Positions 8,180 to 16,797 of a stretch of DNA of 64,000 nucleotides are shown here, in pieces; the stretch's first letter is position 1, and each line of letters begins with the position of its first letter. Source of the DNA: Lachnospiraceae bacterium (GTDB lineage: Bacteria > Bacillota > Clostridia > Lachnospirales > Lachnospiraceae). The notes below the pieces were generated by a model. The model was not told the origin of the DNA and made no database searches. It was given only the letters and a program-made list of their open reading frames with translations. Made by a program: the position numbers and the translations under genes. The DNA is taken from the NCBI GenBank assembly GCA_011959285.1, contig BLLW01000006.1, forward strand, positions 1-64,000. Reading direction: 5' to 3'.

Positions 8180-9370
8180 TCAGCTTACATAATTGTCAAA
8201 ATATCCCTGAATCAGGATTACCGGCGTTCCCTTATCACCGGAACCGCTGGTCAGGTCGCACAAGGAGCCAATCAGATCTGTCAGCCTTCTCGGCGTGGTT
8301 CCCTGGGATGCCATATCGCCTACCAGATTTTCTTTCTTTTCTCTGATGCGGTTGGAAATCGCTTCCTTCAATGCCTCGCCGGACAAATCCTTGAAATCAT
8401 TGTCGGCAAGGTATTTCAGCTTCACTTCATTGGGCGTCCCCTCAAGTCCCGGTGTGCTTGCCGGAGATACGCAAGGGTCCGCCAGCTCCCAAATCTTTCC
8501 TACCGGATCTTTAAATGCGCCGTCGCCGTATACCATGACTTCCACATGCTTGCCGGTTCTGTCTAAGATTTCTTTCTGAATATCCAGCACCAGATCCGTA
8601 CACTCTCTGGGGAATAATTTGATTGTGTCTTCTGTAGACTTATTGGAACCGAGCAGACCATATTTCTCATTGCAGCCGCTTCCGTCTACAGGACTGGTAA
8701 GAATATCATCCATCCCCACTACCGCCTCGGCGCCTGCCGCCTTTAAAAGCCTCTTAGTCCGCACCCTTGTGTGAATATCACAGTTCAGAACCTTTTTCGC
8801 ATAGGGGAGGATGCTGCGGCAGTCATTTGCAAAGATGATTTCCACCTCCGCGCCTGCCTCCTTGATCAGCTCTCCATAATACGCCACATAGTCTACTCCT
8901 GTAAAGGGATGTTTGTTTTCACCGAACAATTCTCTATATCTTTCCAATGTAAGAACATCGCTGTAAGGATTGATGCCTGCCTCATCCAACTGATCCAGAG
9001 AAACGAGTTCATTGCCTACCTCGTCACTGGGATAGCTTAGCATCAGGACTACTTTCTTTGCGCCCATGGCAATTCCGCGAAGGCAGATTGCAAAACGGTT
9101 CCTGGATAAAATAGGGAAAATGACGCCTATGGTCTCTCCTCCCAGCTTCGCGCGTACATCCTTGGCAATGGCTTCCACCGATGCATAGTTGCCCTGTGAC
9201 CTGGCTACCACCGATTCTGTCACTGCAATGACGTCTCTGTCACGAATCTCAAAACCTTCCGCCTGTGCCGCCTCCAACACGCTGTCTGTCACAATCTTTA
9301 CCAGATCGTCGCCCTTGCGGATAATCGGACAACGGATTCCTCTTGATACGGTTCCTACTCTTCTTTCCAT
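8180..9370 (-). CDS. Coenzyme F420-0:L-glutamate ligase-like protein
   Basis: The 396-residue protein matches the F420_ligase (CofE-like) family found widely in Clostridia, although these bacteria are not known to make F420. Recognisable stretches are RDVIAVTESVVARSQGNY near residue 45, GVIFPILSRNRF and VYGDGAFKDPVGKIWELADP. The true substrate in Firmicutes is unknown. I start at ATG 9370 (MERRVGTV), eight bases after GGGAG; ATG 9376 is too close to that site. A TATAAT at 9457-9462 is a plausible -10. Confidence 0.8.
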   Translation of the reverse strand: MERRVGTVSRGIRCPIIRKGDDLVKIVTDSVLEAAQAEGFEIRDRDVIAVTESVVARSQGNYASVEAIAKDVRAKLGGETIGVIFPILSRNRFAICLRGIAMGAKKVVLMLSYPSDEVGNELVSLDQLDEAGINPYSDVLTLERYRELFGENKHPFTGVDYVAYYGELIKEAGAEVEIIFANDCRSILPYAKKVLNCDIHTRVRTKRLLKAAGAEAVVGMDDILTSPVDGSGCNEKYGLLGSNKSTEDTIKLFPRECTDLVLDIQKEILDRTGKHVEVMVYGDGAFKDPVGKIWELADPCVSPASTPGLEGTPNEVKLKYLADNDFKDLSGEALKEAISNRIREKKENLVGDMASQGTTPRRLTDLIGSLCDLTSGSGDKGTPVILIQGYFDNYVS

Positions 9371-9457
9371 CTTCATTTCTCCCTTAGTCGTATTTCTGCT
9401 GCGATTGCCAATACCTATCCTCCACATATTCCACCAGTACCGGCGCCGCCTTTTTTA

Positions 9458-10228
9458 TTATAATATATGAAGTGGAAAAACAAAAGGATTTTCCAGTTGA
9501 TTCAATATAAACTTTTCAAGTAAAGGATTTAATTCTTTGGAATTACGCATCGGGAAGTCGTGACCTGCCTTTTTTAATATTATGGTTTGGCAGTTTGGAT
9601 TTTCAGCAAGCAGTGTGAGAGATGTCTTCATATCTCCAGTTTCCCTGCTCCCGCAAACAGCCATCATAGGGAGCTTTACCATCTGATATTCAGGTATCTT
9701 TGACAAATCTAATGTGTTCGCAAAAAAGGAACGATATATTTGCGGTGTAATCAATTTTGAGTACTCTGACATAGTATCGGTTTGTTGTGCCGTGTAATGC
9801 CAATATTTCCCCTGAAGTCTCACCAGATATTTGCAGTGAAGCATTTGGGCAGCTAATCCTGCAAGAGAACAATAGTTGCGAATCGTTTTGGGTCTGGGAT
9901 TTACCCATGCACTTAAGAAAACGGCAAAATAAAATAACTCAGGTCTTCTGCTGACAAGCATTATTGCTATCTGACCTCCAAGGGAGTGACCGACTACGCC
10001 AATCCTCTTTTTCTGCAGGGCATTTATAAGCACAAAGAGTTCCTCTACGGTCTTTTCCGGATCATAGATTTCATCCGCCGTCTTTCCTGCGCCTGCCAGA
10101 TGCGGCACAACAAGATGGTATTTATCTGAAAAGCAATACTGCCTGCAAAAGGTATCAAGCGCGCCTGCGCCGTGCAGCAGCAGGATTGTTGTATTATCAC
10201 GATTTCCATATTCGTCATATTGCAGCAT
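9458..10228 (-). CDS. Alpha/beta hydrolase
   Basis: A 256-residue serine hydrolase fold. LLLHGAG near residue 18 forms the oxyanion region, VVGHSLGG near 79-86 holds the nucleophilic serine, and KAGHDFPMRN near 222 supplies the catalytic histidine. The substrate is unknown. The start at 10228 is one base after the stop of a second hydrolase, so both follow tetR as one operon. Confidence 0.85.
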   Translation of the reverse strand: MLQYDEYGNRDNTTILLLHGAGALDTFCRQYCFSDKYHLVVPHLAGAGKTADEIYDPEKTVEELFVLINALQKKRIGVVGHSLGGQIAIMLVSRRPELFYFAVFLSAWVNPRPKTIRNYCSLAGLAAQMLHCKYLVRLQGKYWHYTAQQTDTMSEYSKLITPQIYRSFFANTLDLSKIPEYQMVKLPMMAVCGSRETGDMKTSLTLLAENPNCQTIILKKAGHDFPMRNSKELNPLLEKFILNQLENPFVFPLHIL

Positions 10229-10229
10229 C

Positions 10230-10805
10230 TTATTTTATCCCCATATGAATTGTCCTGCAGATGAAATTCTCTATCTCGCTGTTTACCTGCTCTGGATTGT
10301 CGCCATTGGAAAAATGCTTTGCCCTGCTTATTATATGTAAAGGATAGCCTGTCTGTTTTGCCCATTCTTTACAATATGCTTTTACCTTGCCTGTACTGTC
10401 ATTATCTCCCACCAATATCAATACGGGAAATGGGAAATCAACATCTTTATTCTCCATAATAAAATACATATCAGGATAACTATCGGCAAAATGCTGACTT
10501 GGATAGCCGCCCATGGACATTCCGACTAAAAATGTTTTTTCGATGCCTTCTTTACGCAGAATGCTGTGCAATATTTCTGCCGTATCACGATAGGAAAAGC
10601 TCTGATAGGGTCTTGACAATCCATGCATGGGAACATCCCAAACAAGAACCGTATAGTTATTAGAAAAGTAAGATACCTGCCGTTCAAACATGGTATGATC
10701 TGCCGTTAGTCCATGGGTAAAAACAATACTGTCTGCCATATTTTCCTTTTTGTCAATCCAATAGTGTACAGTTCCGCCCTGCGCCATGATTGTCTTGTGC
10801 TGCAT
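10230..10805 (-). CDS. Alpha/beta hydrolase lacking its lid region
   Basis: From ATG 10805, six bases after AGGAGGT, the protein is 191 residues. It keeps VFTHGLTADHTMFE, the nucleophile elbow VGMSMGG and the Asp region LILVGDND. The distance from GMSMGG to LILVGDND is only about 30 residues, whereas family members usually carry a cap of about 70-80 residues more. The cap therefore seems to have been lost in frame. The catalytic His may be in SRAKHFSNGDNP. It may be inactive or have an open active site. It is co-operonic with tetR and the next hydrolase. Confidence 0.75.
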   Translation of the reverse strand: MQHKTIMAQGGTVHYWIDKKENMADSIVFTHGLTADHTMFERQVSYFSNNYTVLVWDVPMHGLSRPYQSFSYRDTAEILHSILRKEGIEKTFLVGMSMGGYPSQHFADSYPDMYFIMENKDVDFPFPVLILVGDNDSTGKVKAYCKEWAKQTGYPLHIISRAKHFSNGDNPEQVNSEIENFICRTIHMGIK

Positions 10806-10806
10806 T

Positions 10807-11418
10807 TTATACCTCCTGCGTGTAAACCTTTTTCCATAAATCAATGAGAGCAATAATCTCCCGCTCAATTTCGTCTGGAATAATACAATCAGAGCGATAT
10901 TTTTTGAGCATATATCCATCGACGGCATAGAGGATTTCATCATACATTATCTTTAAATCAATGTCTTTGCGAAATACTGACGTATCCATTTTTTTAAATA
11001 CTGTCATTTCGCTTGCCTTGCTGACATCGGTAAAATTTCTCTGAATGGAATTTTGTATTTCTGGAGCCGTTTCATAATATGCCCTGAGTGAAAAAGCATA
11101 CATATGCGGATAGCGACGCATAAGCGCGCATTTCGATAACAGACTTCTTTTCAGCATCTCAAAAAAATCAGCCGTTTCCAAAGTCTTATACTCGGAAATT
11201 GCTTTCCTTGTCATTTCAATCGCATTCGTCCATAAATACATATATAATTCTTTCTTGTTTATAAAATAATGGAAAAGCAATGCCTTTGAAATGCCGCTCT
11301 CATATGCAATTTCCGACATGGGCGCTTTTTTATAGCTGTTCTCTGAAAACACCTTGTAAGCAGCGTTTATGATCCGCTGCTGTTTTTCTGGCGGGAGTTT
11401 AAAAAATTTGTCATTCAT
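10807..11418 (-). CDS. TetR/AcrR-family regulator
   Basis: A 203-residue TetR-type repressor. The N-terminal helix-turn-helix (about 12-58, with AYKVFSENSYKKAPMSEIAYESGISKALLFHYF as its core, seen across residues 20-52) is characteristic, and the rest is a helical ligand-binding domain. ATG 11418 follows AAGGATTATAT. It heads an operon with two alpha/beta hydrolases, so the inducer may be a hydrolase substrate or a toxic ester. A palindrome overlapping its -10 box suggests autoregulation. Confidence 0.9.
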   Translation of the reverse strand: MNDKFFKLPPEKQQRIINAAYKVFSENSYKKAPMSEIAYESGISKALLFHYFINKKELYMYLWTNAIEMTRKAISEYKTLETADFFEMLKRSLLSKCALMRRYPHMYAFSLRAYYETAPEIQNSIQRNFTDVSKASEMTVFKKMDTSVFRKDIDLKIMYDEILYAVDGYMLKKYRSDCIIPDEIEREIIALIDLWKKVYTQEV

Positions 11419-11444
11419 ATATAATCCTTATTGACCTTTTCGGT

Positions 11445-11462
11445 TAATACGGTTGTATTATA
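11445..11462 (-). promoter_or_regulatory. tetR promoter and operator
   Basis: TAATAC (11445-11450) and GTATTA (11455-11460) form an inverted repeat with a 4-bp centre. It overlaps a perfect minus-strand TATAAT (11457-11462), which has a weak TTCTCA -35 at 17 bp spacing. This is a typical layout for an autoregulated TetR gene. Confidence 0.55.
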
Positions 11463-11537
11463 TATCTGTTGACCGTTTTTGAGAAGACCCTGCCTCAATT
11501 TTTTCCCAAATGGGCAGCAGTTGATTTATATGGAAAT

Positions 11538-12053
11538 TCATTCCAAGATTCCATAAATCACATGCATTTTGCTCACGACCACCACCTTCAGCTTGTCCCC
11601 CTCCTTGGCACGCCGGAATTGCCTTTGGGAAATCGGCGTAATCTCCCCATTGATTTCCGGGCATTTGTAAAAATCCACTCTGTACTTATGCTTGCCAGAG
11701 CCTTGGTATCGAAAGTTTATTTCCGAAATGGAACTGACAACAAGAGTATATTCGCCATTTTTCAGGCACTGATAAATTTTATTATTTCTTCTGTTAATAG
11801 CTGTCCTGCACACCAAAAATATAGCTGCCATGACACAGAATACAAACACAGGGACAATGAATGACCTTATCATTTCTGCATTGGTTTTTTCACCATTCCT
11901 CGCTTCACAAAAAAGATGATAGCAAAGAAAAACCAACACGGCTCCACTCCCTGCGAAGAATGCCGCTGTCAATGCATTCAAAATCTTCCTGTCCCCCGGA
12001 AGACCATACTTAAAATTATCAATTTCCGCTTTGGTCAGTTGATTTTCCCCCAT
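11538..12053 (-). CDS. Small two-TM membrane protein
   Basis: From ATG 12053, close behind GGAGGGAGT, this gives 171 residues with two hydrophobic helices (about residues 25-47 and 62-85) and a soluble C-terminal domain rich in basic residues and beta-like segments. I do not recognise the family. The frame is open upstream into the broken M56 peptidase gene, so it could be read as that gene's new tail, but its ribosome site and the loss of M56 homology at exactly this point suggest an independent gene. Confidence 0.55.
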   Translation of the reverse strand: MGENQLTKAEIDNFKYGLPGDRKILNALTAAFFAGSGAVLVFLCYHLFCEARNGEKTNAEMIRSFIVPVFVFCVMAAIFLVCRTAINRRNNKIYQCLKNGEYTLVVSSISEINFRYQGSGKHKYRVDFYKCPEINGEITPISQRQFRRAKEGDKLKVVVVSKMHVIYGILE

Positions 12054-12625
12054 ACTCCCTCCTGTTTTTACGCTTTTTTCTCCAAAGGCAATAGGGCAGC
12101 TCATTTGCTCCGGTTCTCCTGAAAGATACAAAAGTGTGTCTGCATATGCCTTCTTGTTTTCATATCCTGTCTTTTTCAACACCGCTTCGTCACAGGACAG
12201 CCCATATCGCTTTCCATAAAGTGAAACGCCGCCCAGACAAAGGGATTGAACCAGTGCAGGCATACCCTGGCAAAGGCTATGGGCTTTATCAGATGGTCTC
12301 TCCGCCTGATATGCATCAGTTCATGCTCCCAAACCAGCTCCTGCTGCTCTTTGGACAATCCTTGGGGAAAATAAACTACAGGCTTGATGATTCCGAAAAC
12401 GAAAGGCGCTTTTATCCCCTTCGCCACAATCCTCCTGCATATCCTTCCATACCTCTCCTCTTCGCCAATTTCCATGCTTTTCAGCCTCTTCCGCGTCGTC
12501 AATAAACTCCCCAGACAGTATAAAAACAGCAGACATGCCCCTGTAAAATAAATACCGATTACAGCCATCCATCCCCTTGCCGCCGATATGCTCATATTCA
12601 ATATTGTAATAAAAAATTTGATCAT
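12054..12625 (-). pseudogene. Broken M56 (BlaR1/MecR1-type) sensor peptidase
   Basis: M56 peptidases are membrane zinc proteases that cleave the partner BlaI repressor on a signal. Here the zinc motif WEHELMHIRRRDH is intact, but three lesions are visible. The N-terminal membrane part is shortened, with NMSISA joined almost directly to the last helix. At about 12199-12203 one base is missing, so MESDMG ends in a wrong frame while the expected LSCDEAVLKKTGYENKKAY continues in another. Finally, homology stops after PIAFGEKSVKT, where the next gene begins. The protein is unlikely to work. It overlaps blaI by 4 bp. Confidence 0.8.
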
Positions 12626-13005
12626 TCCCTTCCCTCCCCTGCATCTCCCCCCAAATTTTCATCGATAAGCCTTCGCATCTCCTCCGCTTCCTGCAAAGAC
12701 AATTTTCTTCCGCTGCAGAACGCCGTCAGAAAACGGGGCAGGGAACCTGCAAACATATGCTCCACATACTCCCTGCTCTGCGCCCCGTAAAATTCCTCTT
12801 TGCTCATCTTCGCGCGCACCAATGCGTTTTCATTTTGAAAAATCCCCTTATCACACAGTTTTTTCAATACTGTATATGTGGTTGATTTCTTCCAGTTCAT
12901 TTCCTTTTCACAGATTTTTACCAGCTCCGGGGATGGAATCGGCTCCCTGTCCCAGATGATCTCTGCAAATCTCTTTTCCGTATCCGCTAATTTATATCCT
13001 CCCAT
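12622..13005 (-). CDS. BlaI/MecI/CopY-family repressor
   Basis: A 127-residue winged-helix repressor. KLADTEKRFAEIIWDREP and KKSTTYTVLKKLCDKGIF are the family's DNA-binding signature, and the C-terminal helices dimerise. I use ATG 13005 (MGGYKLA), about 8 bases after GGAAGGA; the ATG at 13026 has a poor ribosome site. It appears intact although its protease partner is broken, which would leave the operon locked down unless another protease acts. Two operators lie upstream. Confidence 0.88.
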   Translation of the reverse strand: MGGYKLADTEKRFAEIIWDREPIPSPELVKICEKEMNWKKSTTYTVLKKLCDKGIFQNENALVRAKMSKEEFYGAQSREYVEHMFAGSLPRFLTAFCSGRKLSLQEAEEMRRLIDENLGGDAGEGRE

Positions 13006-13048
13006 ATACCCGTTCCTTCCCTGCATAAATCTTTCGGCATTGCCGATA

Positions 13049-13108
13049 GTCTATTCTTTATAGACCAACGTATACGAATAGTCTATCGCTTATAGACTGC
13101 ATTGTCAA
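13049..13108 (-). promoter_or_regulatory. blaI promoter with two BlaI-type operators
   Basis: GTCTAT-N5-ATAGAC occurs twice, at 13049-13065 and 13081-13097, 32 bp apart, about three helical turns. A minus-strand TTGACA (13103-13108) with TAGACT 17 bp downstream (13080-13085) puts the second operator on the core promoter. This is strong evidence for BlaI autoregulation. Confidence 0.7.
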
Positions 13109-13340
13109 GGAAAAGTTCATTCTCCATCTGCGGAATTATAACAGTTCGGTGAAAAACGATATGAATATTCCGTCCTCTCCGTTAATTGAAAAACTGAAAA
13201 AAGGGCTTATGTCGGTTGATATTTTATACTCTCATTTGCGCACAAAAGAAGGATCCATCACTCATTATGATGAACCCTTCCAACTTCAAGAACATCTTGC
13301 AGACTAAACTGTTACAAATACTGTCCTAAATCGGGATTTT
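13109..13340 (+). other. Intergenic region with a possible 48-codon ORF
   Basis: A plus-strand frame from ATG 13161 to TAA 13305-13307 encodes 48 residues with protein-like composition (VDILYSHLRTKEGSITHYDE). It has no clear ribosome site and could be a fragment of a lost gene. I do not recognise it. Nothing else stands out here. Confidence 0.25.
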
Positions 13341-14516
13341 TCAATTTTCCAAATCAACAGGCACTACCACCGCGCCTTCCCACCCTTTCTGCTGTTCAAA
13401 TAACTCTCTGGTAATGCAGGTATAGCCGGATAATCCATTGGTATCATAGTAAAACGCAATCTGATCAAAATTTCCATCCGTTTTCTCAAAAAAGTAAGTG
13501 ATGTCGCTTGAAAGCAGTTCGCCGTTTTCGGCTATATAAAAGGCATAAACCGCCTTATACTCCTCATGGATTCCAAGCTGCTCTTCCAAAAAACGCTGCG
13601 CATCCCGGCGCCCCTGCGGCGTCCTCTCCTTTGCCTGCTCTTCCGTCAGCCTGGGCGTATTCCGCATAGAAGGTATGCTTACACTTATATACATAATGCT
13701 GCCGTCCACCGTACTGATAGAAAAATAGTAATAGCAAACGCTTTGAATCTCATAAGTAATATGATAGGTCGGGACATCGAACCATTCTTCATCCAGATAA
13801 ATTATCTCCTCCATGCCGTCGGTAGATACACCGAAGAAAGTATTCATCCACTCCTGCGCCACTGCAACAGCCTCCGCTTCGCTGATGCCGCCGCCTGCCT
13901 GCACCTGTGTCTTAATCTCATTTTGCTCTTTCTCATGGTTCTCTATCACCGCCTGCACTTCAGGGTCTAATGTCAGCGCATATTCCCGCTTATAATTAAA
14001 TTCTATAATTTCCAGAATCTCTTCGTCAGTCAGCTCACGGTCCGGAAGATAAAAGCACCCCGTACTTTCCAGATAGCAAAGGGTATCTTCCGTCACTTGT
14101 TCTTCCTCCTCTACTATAAGCAGCTGCCTCTCGGGAAAAATACCATTCTGATAGTCCCTGAAAAGCGCTTCCATCCGCTGCTTTTCGTTTGGAGAATACT
14201 CCCTGGAAAAAAGATCTGCACCATTCGTCTGCTCTTTCTGCATTTCCAGAGTCTCTTCCATCTCCTCTTTGGGAATGCTTTCCATTCTCTCCTTTATCAG
14301 ATAGCGGATACCCGCCTGAACCGGGATACTGACAATTCCCACTGCCAGAAGAATCGCTGCCACTGCCGAAAGGCTTCTTTTAATGGAATGAGGTTTATGA
14401 TGATATCGATACCGTCCCTGCTCTTCCTGCCTGCGAAGGTTCTGTATCATCTCTTGCTGCACAGCCTCCGAAATATTTATCTGTTCTATAGCTTCTTTCA
14501 ATTGCATGTCTTCCAT
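13341..14516 (-). CDS. Putative anti-sigma factor, single-pass membrane protein
   Basis: The 391-residue protein has a cytosolic N-terminus of about 45 residues, one transmembrane helix (about 49-68, SLSAVAAILLAVGIVSIPV) and a large acidic extracytoplasmic domain. It overlaps the ECF sigma gene by 19 bp and is therefore translationally coupled to it. That arrangement and topology are those of membrane anti-sigma factors of the RsiV/DUF4179-like kind, though I cannot assign a family firmly. It would hold the sigma factor until an envelope signal arrives. Confidence 0.6.
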   Translation of the reverse strand: MEDMQLKEAIEQINISEAVQQEMIQNLRRQEEQGRYRYHHKPHSIKRSLSAVAAILLAVGIVSIPVQAGIRYLIKERMESIPKEEMEETLEMQKEQTNGADLFSREYSPNEKQRMEALFRDYQNGIFPERQLLIVEEEEQVTEDTLCYLESTGCFYLPDRELTDEEILEIIEFNYKREYALTLDPEVQAVIENHEKEQNEIKTQVQAGGGISEAEAVAVAQEWMNTFFGVSTDGMEEIIYLDEEWFDVPTYHITYEIQSVCYYYFSISTVDGSIMYISVSIPSMRNTPRLTEEQAKERTPQGRRDAQRFLEEQLGIHEEYKAVYAFYIAENGELLSSDITYFFEKTDGNFDQIAFYYDTNGLSGYTCITRELFEQQKGWEGAVVVPVDLEN

Positions 14517-14977
14517 CTACCCTCTTCCTCCTTCCATGACAGCCGCAGATATTCCCTGCCCCGCTGCATCCTCTTTTTCACTGCACTTTCTGTAATCTTC
14601 AGGATATCTGCAATTTCCTTTACACTGTAGCCATCTACATAGTGAAGATAAATAACCGCTTTCTGCTTAGGCGGCAATTCCATCAGCTCTGTCAGAACAT
14701 CCCTTTGCGCCGGCGCTGCAAGAACATTTGACAGATTGTCTATGGAAACCTTTGGATGCCGGCTCCTCGCACGGAGCATGTCCCGGCAGATGTTGGACGC
14801 CACACGGATCAGCCAGGCTTTCCCATGCTCCTCATTTGTAAAGTCCGGTCTCTTTTCCAGATACCTGCAGAAGGTATCCTGAACGGCGTCCTTTGCATCC
14901 TGCTCGTTACACAACATAACGATGCAGATTTTATAAAGCGTGTTGCTGTACTTAAGTACAAGTTCCTCTATACACAT
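14498..14977 (-). CDS. ECF-type RNA polymerase sigma factor
   Basis: A 159-residue sigma-70-family factor with only regions 2 and 4. Region 2 includes DAKDAVQDTFCRYLEKRPDF (about 27-46) and KAWLIRVASNICRDMLR. Region 4 includes LPPKQKAVIYLHYVDGYSVK and the helix-turn-helix EIADILKITESAVKKRMQRG. It starts at ATG 14977 after GGGAGGA. The coupled downstream gene is its likely anti-sigma factor. Confidence 0.92.
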   Translation of the reverse strand: MCIEELVLKYSNTLYKICIVMLCNEQDAKDAVQDTFCRYLEKRPDFTNEEHGKAWLIRVASNICRDMLRARSRHPKVSIDNLSNVLAAPAQRDVLTELMELPPKQKAVIYLHYVDGYSVKEIADILKITESAVKKRMQRGREYLRLSWKEEEGRWKTCN

Positions 14978-15125
14978 AGTTCCTCCCTTCTTGATGCTTC
15001 CTGCTTCTTATGTGTCTAATACGTATAAAGCCGGGGAATGGTGACATTTTCTATTTCACGGACAACACTCAAACTTTCCGATTTGCAAGATAAACACCCC
15101 CACACGCAAGTCGCGCAGGCAGCAC

Positions 15126-15153
15126 TTGTGGATTTAAGCCGGTTCTGTATAAT
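15126..15153 (+). promoter_or_regulatory. Promoter of the LytTR/DUF3021 operon
   Basis: TATAAT at 15148-15153 with TTGTGG (15126-15131) 16 bp upstream precedes an AGGAGGT site. It is divergent from the ECF sigma gene. Confidence 0.5.
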
Positions 15154-15176
15154 GACTGTTATAGGAGGTGCACACG

Positions 15177-15641
15177 TTGAAAGTACAATACTTAAAGGAG
15201 CCATTACTAAAAGAGGATTACGTGGATGTCCATTACCGGGAAGAGACTGAATCCATTGCGCTGGTCAAAGACTTTTTTCAATCTCTACACAGTATCATCG
15301 GAAAAAAGGATGACTGCATGCAAAAACTGCATCCCGGCAGTATCTACTACTTGGAAGTGGTAGACCGGAAACTCTTTGCCTATCAGGAAAAGGAGGTCTA
15401 CCAGCTGGATTACAGCCTGCGGAGTTTCCTTGCCTGTTTTGAAAACAGCGGATTTGTGAGAATCGGAAAGTCCACGGCAGTAAATCTCTATAAAGTCAAT
15501 AAAGTGAAAGCAGATTTAAATATGAGGCTCCATCTTGTGATGGAGAACGGAGAGATGCTAATTCTCAACAGGAGCTATAAAAAATCATTTTTGGATGCAT
15601 TGCATCATATACAGGAGGTTTGTCATGAAAGTGATTCATAA
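15177..15641 (+). CDS. LytTR-domain DNA-binding protein
   Basis: A 154-residue protein made almost entirely of a LytTR DNA-binding domain without a receiver (IYYLEVVDRKLFAYQEKEVY, FVRIGKSTAVNLYKVNKV, LILNRSYKKSF). Such stand-alone LytTR regulators are usually encoded with a DUF3021 membrane protein that inhibits them; that pair is present here with a 17-bp overlap. The start is TTG 15177, eight bases after AGGAGG; the GTG at 15168 lies inside that site. Confidence 0.88.
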   Translation: MKVQYLKEPLLKEDYVDVHYREETESIALVKDFFQSLHSIIGKKDDCMQKLHPGSIYYLEVVDRKLFAYQEKEVYQLDYSLRSFLACFENSGFVRIGKSTAVNLYKVNKVKADLNMRLHLVMENGEMLILNRSYKKSFLDALHHIQEVCHESDS

Positions 15642-16062
15642 ACAAAATTTTTTCCCCATCGTCTGTATCTGTTTTACCCTGCTGTCAATCGGCAACGTAA
15701 TTTTGGAAGCCATTACCCTTGGGAAATTTGGACACGACCAGCAGAATCTGCTGTTGATGCTGCTGTTGTCTGTGCTTGCAGTAGCCGTCCTTTCCCAGCA
15801 CTACCGCTTTGGCAGCGTTCCCCTTACGCTGGTCATTCTGGTGCAATATCTGCTGGCAATCGGTATTGTCATGCTGCTTACATGGGTTTCCTCCTTTTTT
15901 GAAACTCTGCACGAAGACGCTTACCGGGATATGTTTTTATCTTTTACCATTCCTTATGCCATCGGCGCAGCAGTCTACTACGTCTCGCTATTTGTTGAAA
16001 TCAAACATGCCAACAAAACTTTAGAAGAAATACGGAGGTATCAAGTTGAAAAAACAATCTGA
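15625..16062 (+). CDS. DUF3021 membrane protein
   Basis: A 145-residue integral membrane protein with four predicted helices (about 8-30, 43-60, 68-92 and 108-130). Size, topology and position after a LytTR gene identify DUF3021, the membrane inhibitor half of LytTR regulatory systems described in streptococci and other Firmicutes. ATG 15625 follows AGGAGGT. It overlaps the next gene by 17 bp, so the three genes form one unit. Confidence 0.82.
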   Translation: MKVIHKQNFFPIVCICFTLLSIGNVILEAITLGKFGHDQQNLLLMLLLSVLAVAVLSQHYRFGSVPLTLVILVQYLLAIGIVMLLTWVSSFFETLHEDAYRDMFLSFTIPYAIGAAVYYVSLFVEIKHANKTLEEIRRYQVEKTI

Positions 16063-16750
16063 AACAAAAAACCAAAACAAGGAGCCGCTTGGCTCATTGC
16101 CCGCTGGAATAAAAGGCGGCAGTTATCTAAATCTTGGGTTATATGCCTTTGCTGGTCTGGGAATGGAAGCTGTTTACGCATTCCTGCTGGAACCTGTCCT
16201 TTATGGAACTGCTATGGAAAACTGGAACGCCGGACAGACGATTGCGCACTGGCTCCTCACCTGCGCCACATGGGGAATCATTGCTTTCGCTCTCATAAAA
16301 AGTGCACGGGAGCGATACGGATTTGACCTGCTGGAAAAAAGAAAGCCCTTGCGGCTATGGCAATGGGGCTTAAGCCTGCTTTTTGTTTTGCTTGCATTCT
16401 GGCAGAGCTACCATTCCTGGGGCGGTTTTAAAGTATATCTGGAATATGCCGGAAAGGGACCTTTGCTCTTTGCCTTTCAGTATCTTTACTATGCATTTGA
16501 GACCATGCTGTTTTTACTGATCATCATATTTGGGCAAAAAGCCTGCGAAGTATGGTTCTGCAAGGAAGGTTTTCCCTACGGCGGCATCATCTGCGGTCTC
16601 ACCTGGGGGCTGGGGCATATCCTCACCAAAGACTTTGCCACCGGTATTATGGGCGCCGCCCTCGGGTTTGCCTTTGGATGCGTATTCCTTTTAGTAAACA
16701 GAGATTTAAAGAAAGCATACCTCGTCCTGTTTTTCATGTTCGTGCTATAA
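16046..16750 (+). CDS. CPBP-like membrane protein
   Basis: The 234-residue polytopic protein has about six or seven hydrophobic helices. The C-terminal motif YGGIICGLTWGLGHILTKDF resembles the last conserved motif of CPBP (CAAX protease/bacteriocin-processing) proteins, but the glutamate motif of active members is not obvious, so catalysis is doubtful. TTG 16046 follows GGAGG. As the third gene of the LytTR/DUF3021 unit it is the likely regulated output. An intrinsic terminator follows. Confidence 0.6.
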   Translation: MKKQSETKNQNKEPLGSLPAGIKGGSYLNLGLYAFAGLGMEAVYAFLLEPVLYGTAMENWNAGQTIAHWLLTCATWGIIAFALIKSARERYGFDLLEKRKPLRLWQWGLSLLFVLLAFWQSYHSWGGFKVYLEYAGKGPLLFAFQYLYYAFETMLFLLIIIFGQKACEVWFCKEGFPYGGIICGLTWGLGHILTKDFATGIMGAALGFAFGCVFLLVNRDLKKAYLVLFFMFVL

Positions 16751-16758
16751 GACAGCAA

Positions 16759-16797
16759 CAGTTCCGCCTTCTGCCGAAAGCGGAACTGCCTTTCTTA
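16759..16797 (+). terminator. Intrinsic terminator after the LytTR operon
   Basis: CAGTTCCGC (16759-16767) pairs perfectly with GCGGAACTG (16780-16788), followed by CCTTTCTTATTT. It sits between convergent operons. Confidence 0.75.
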
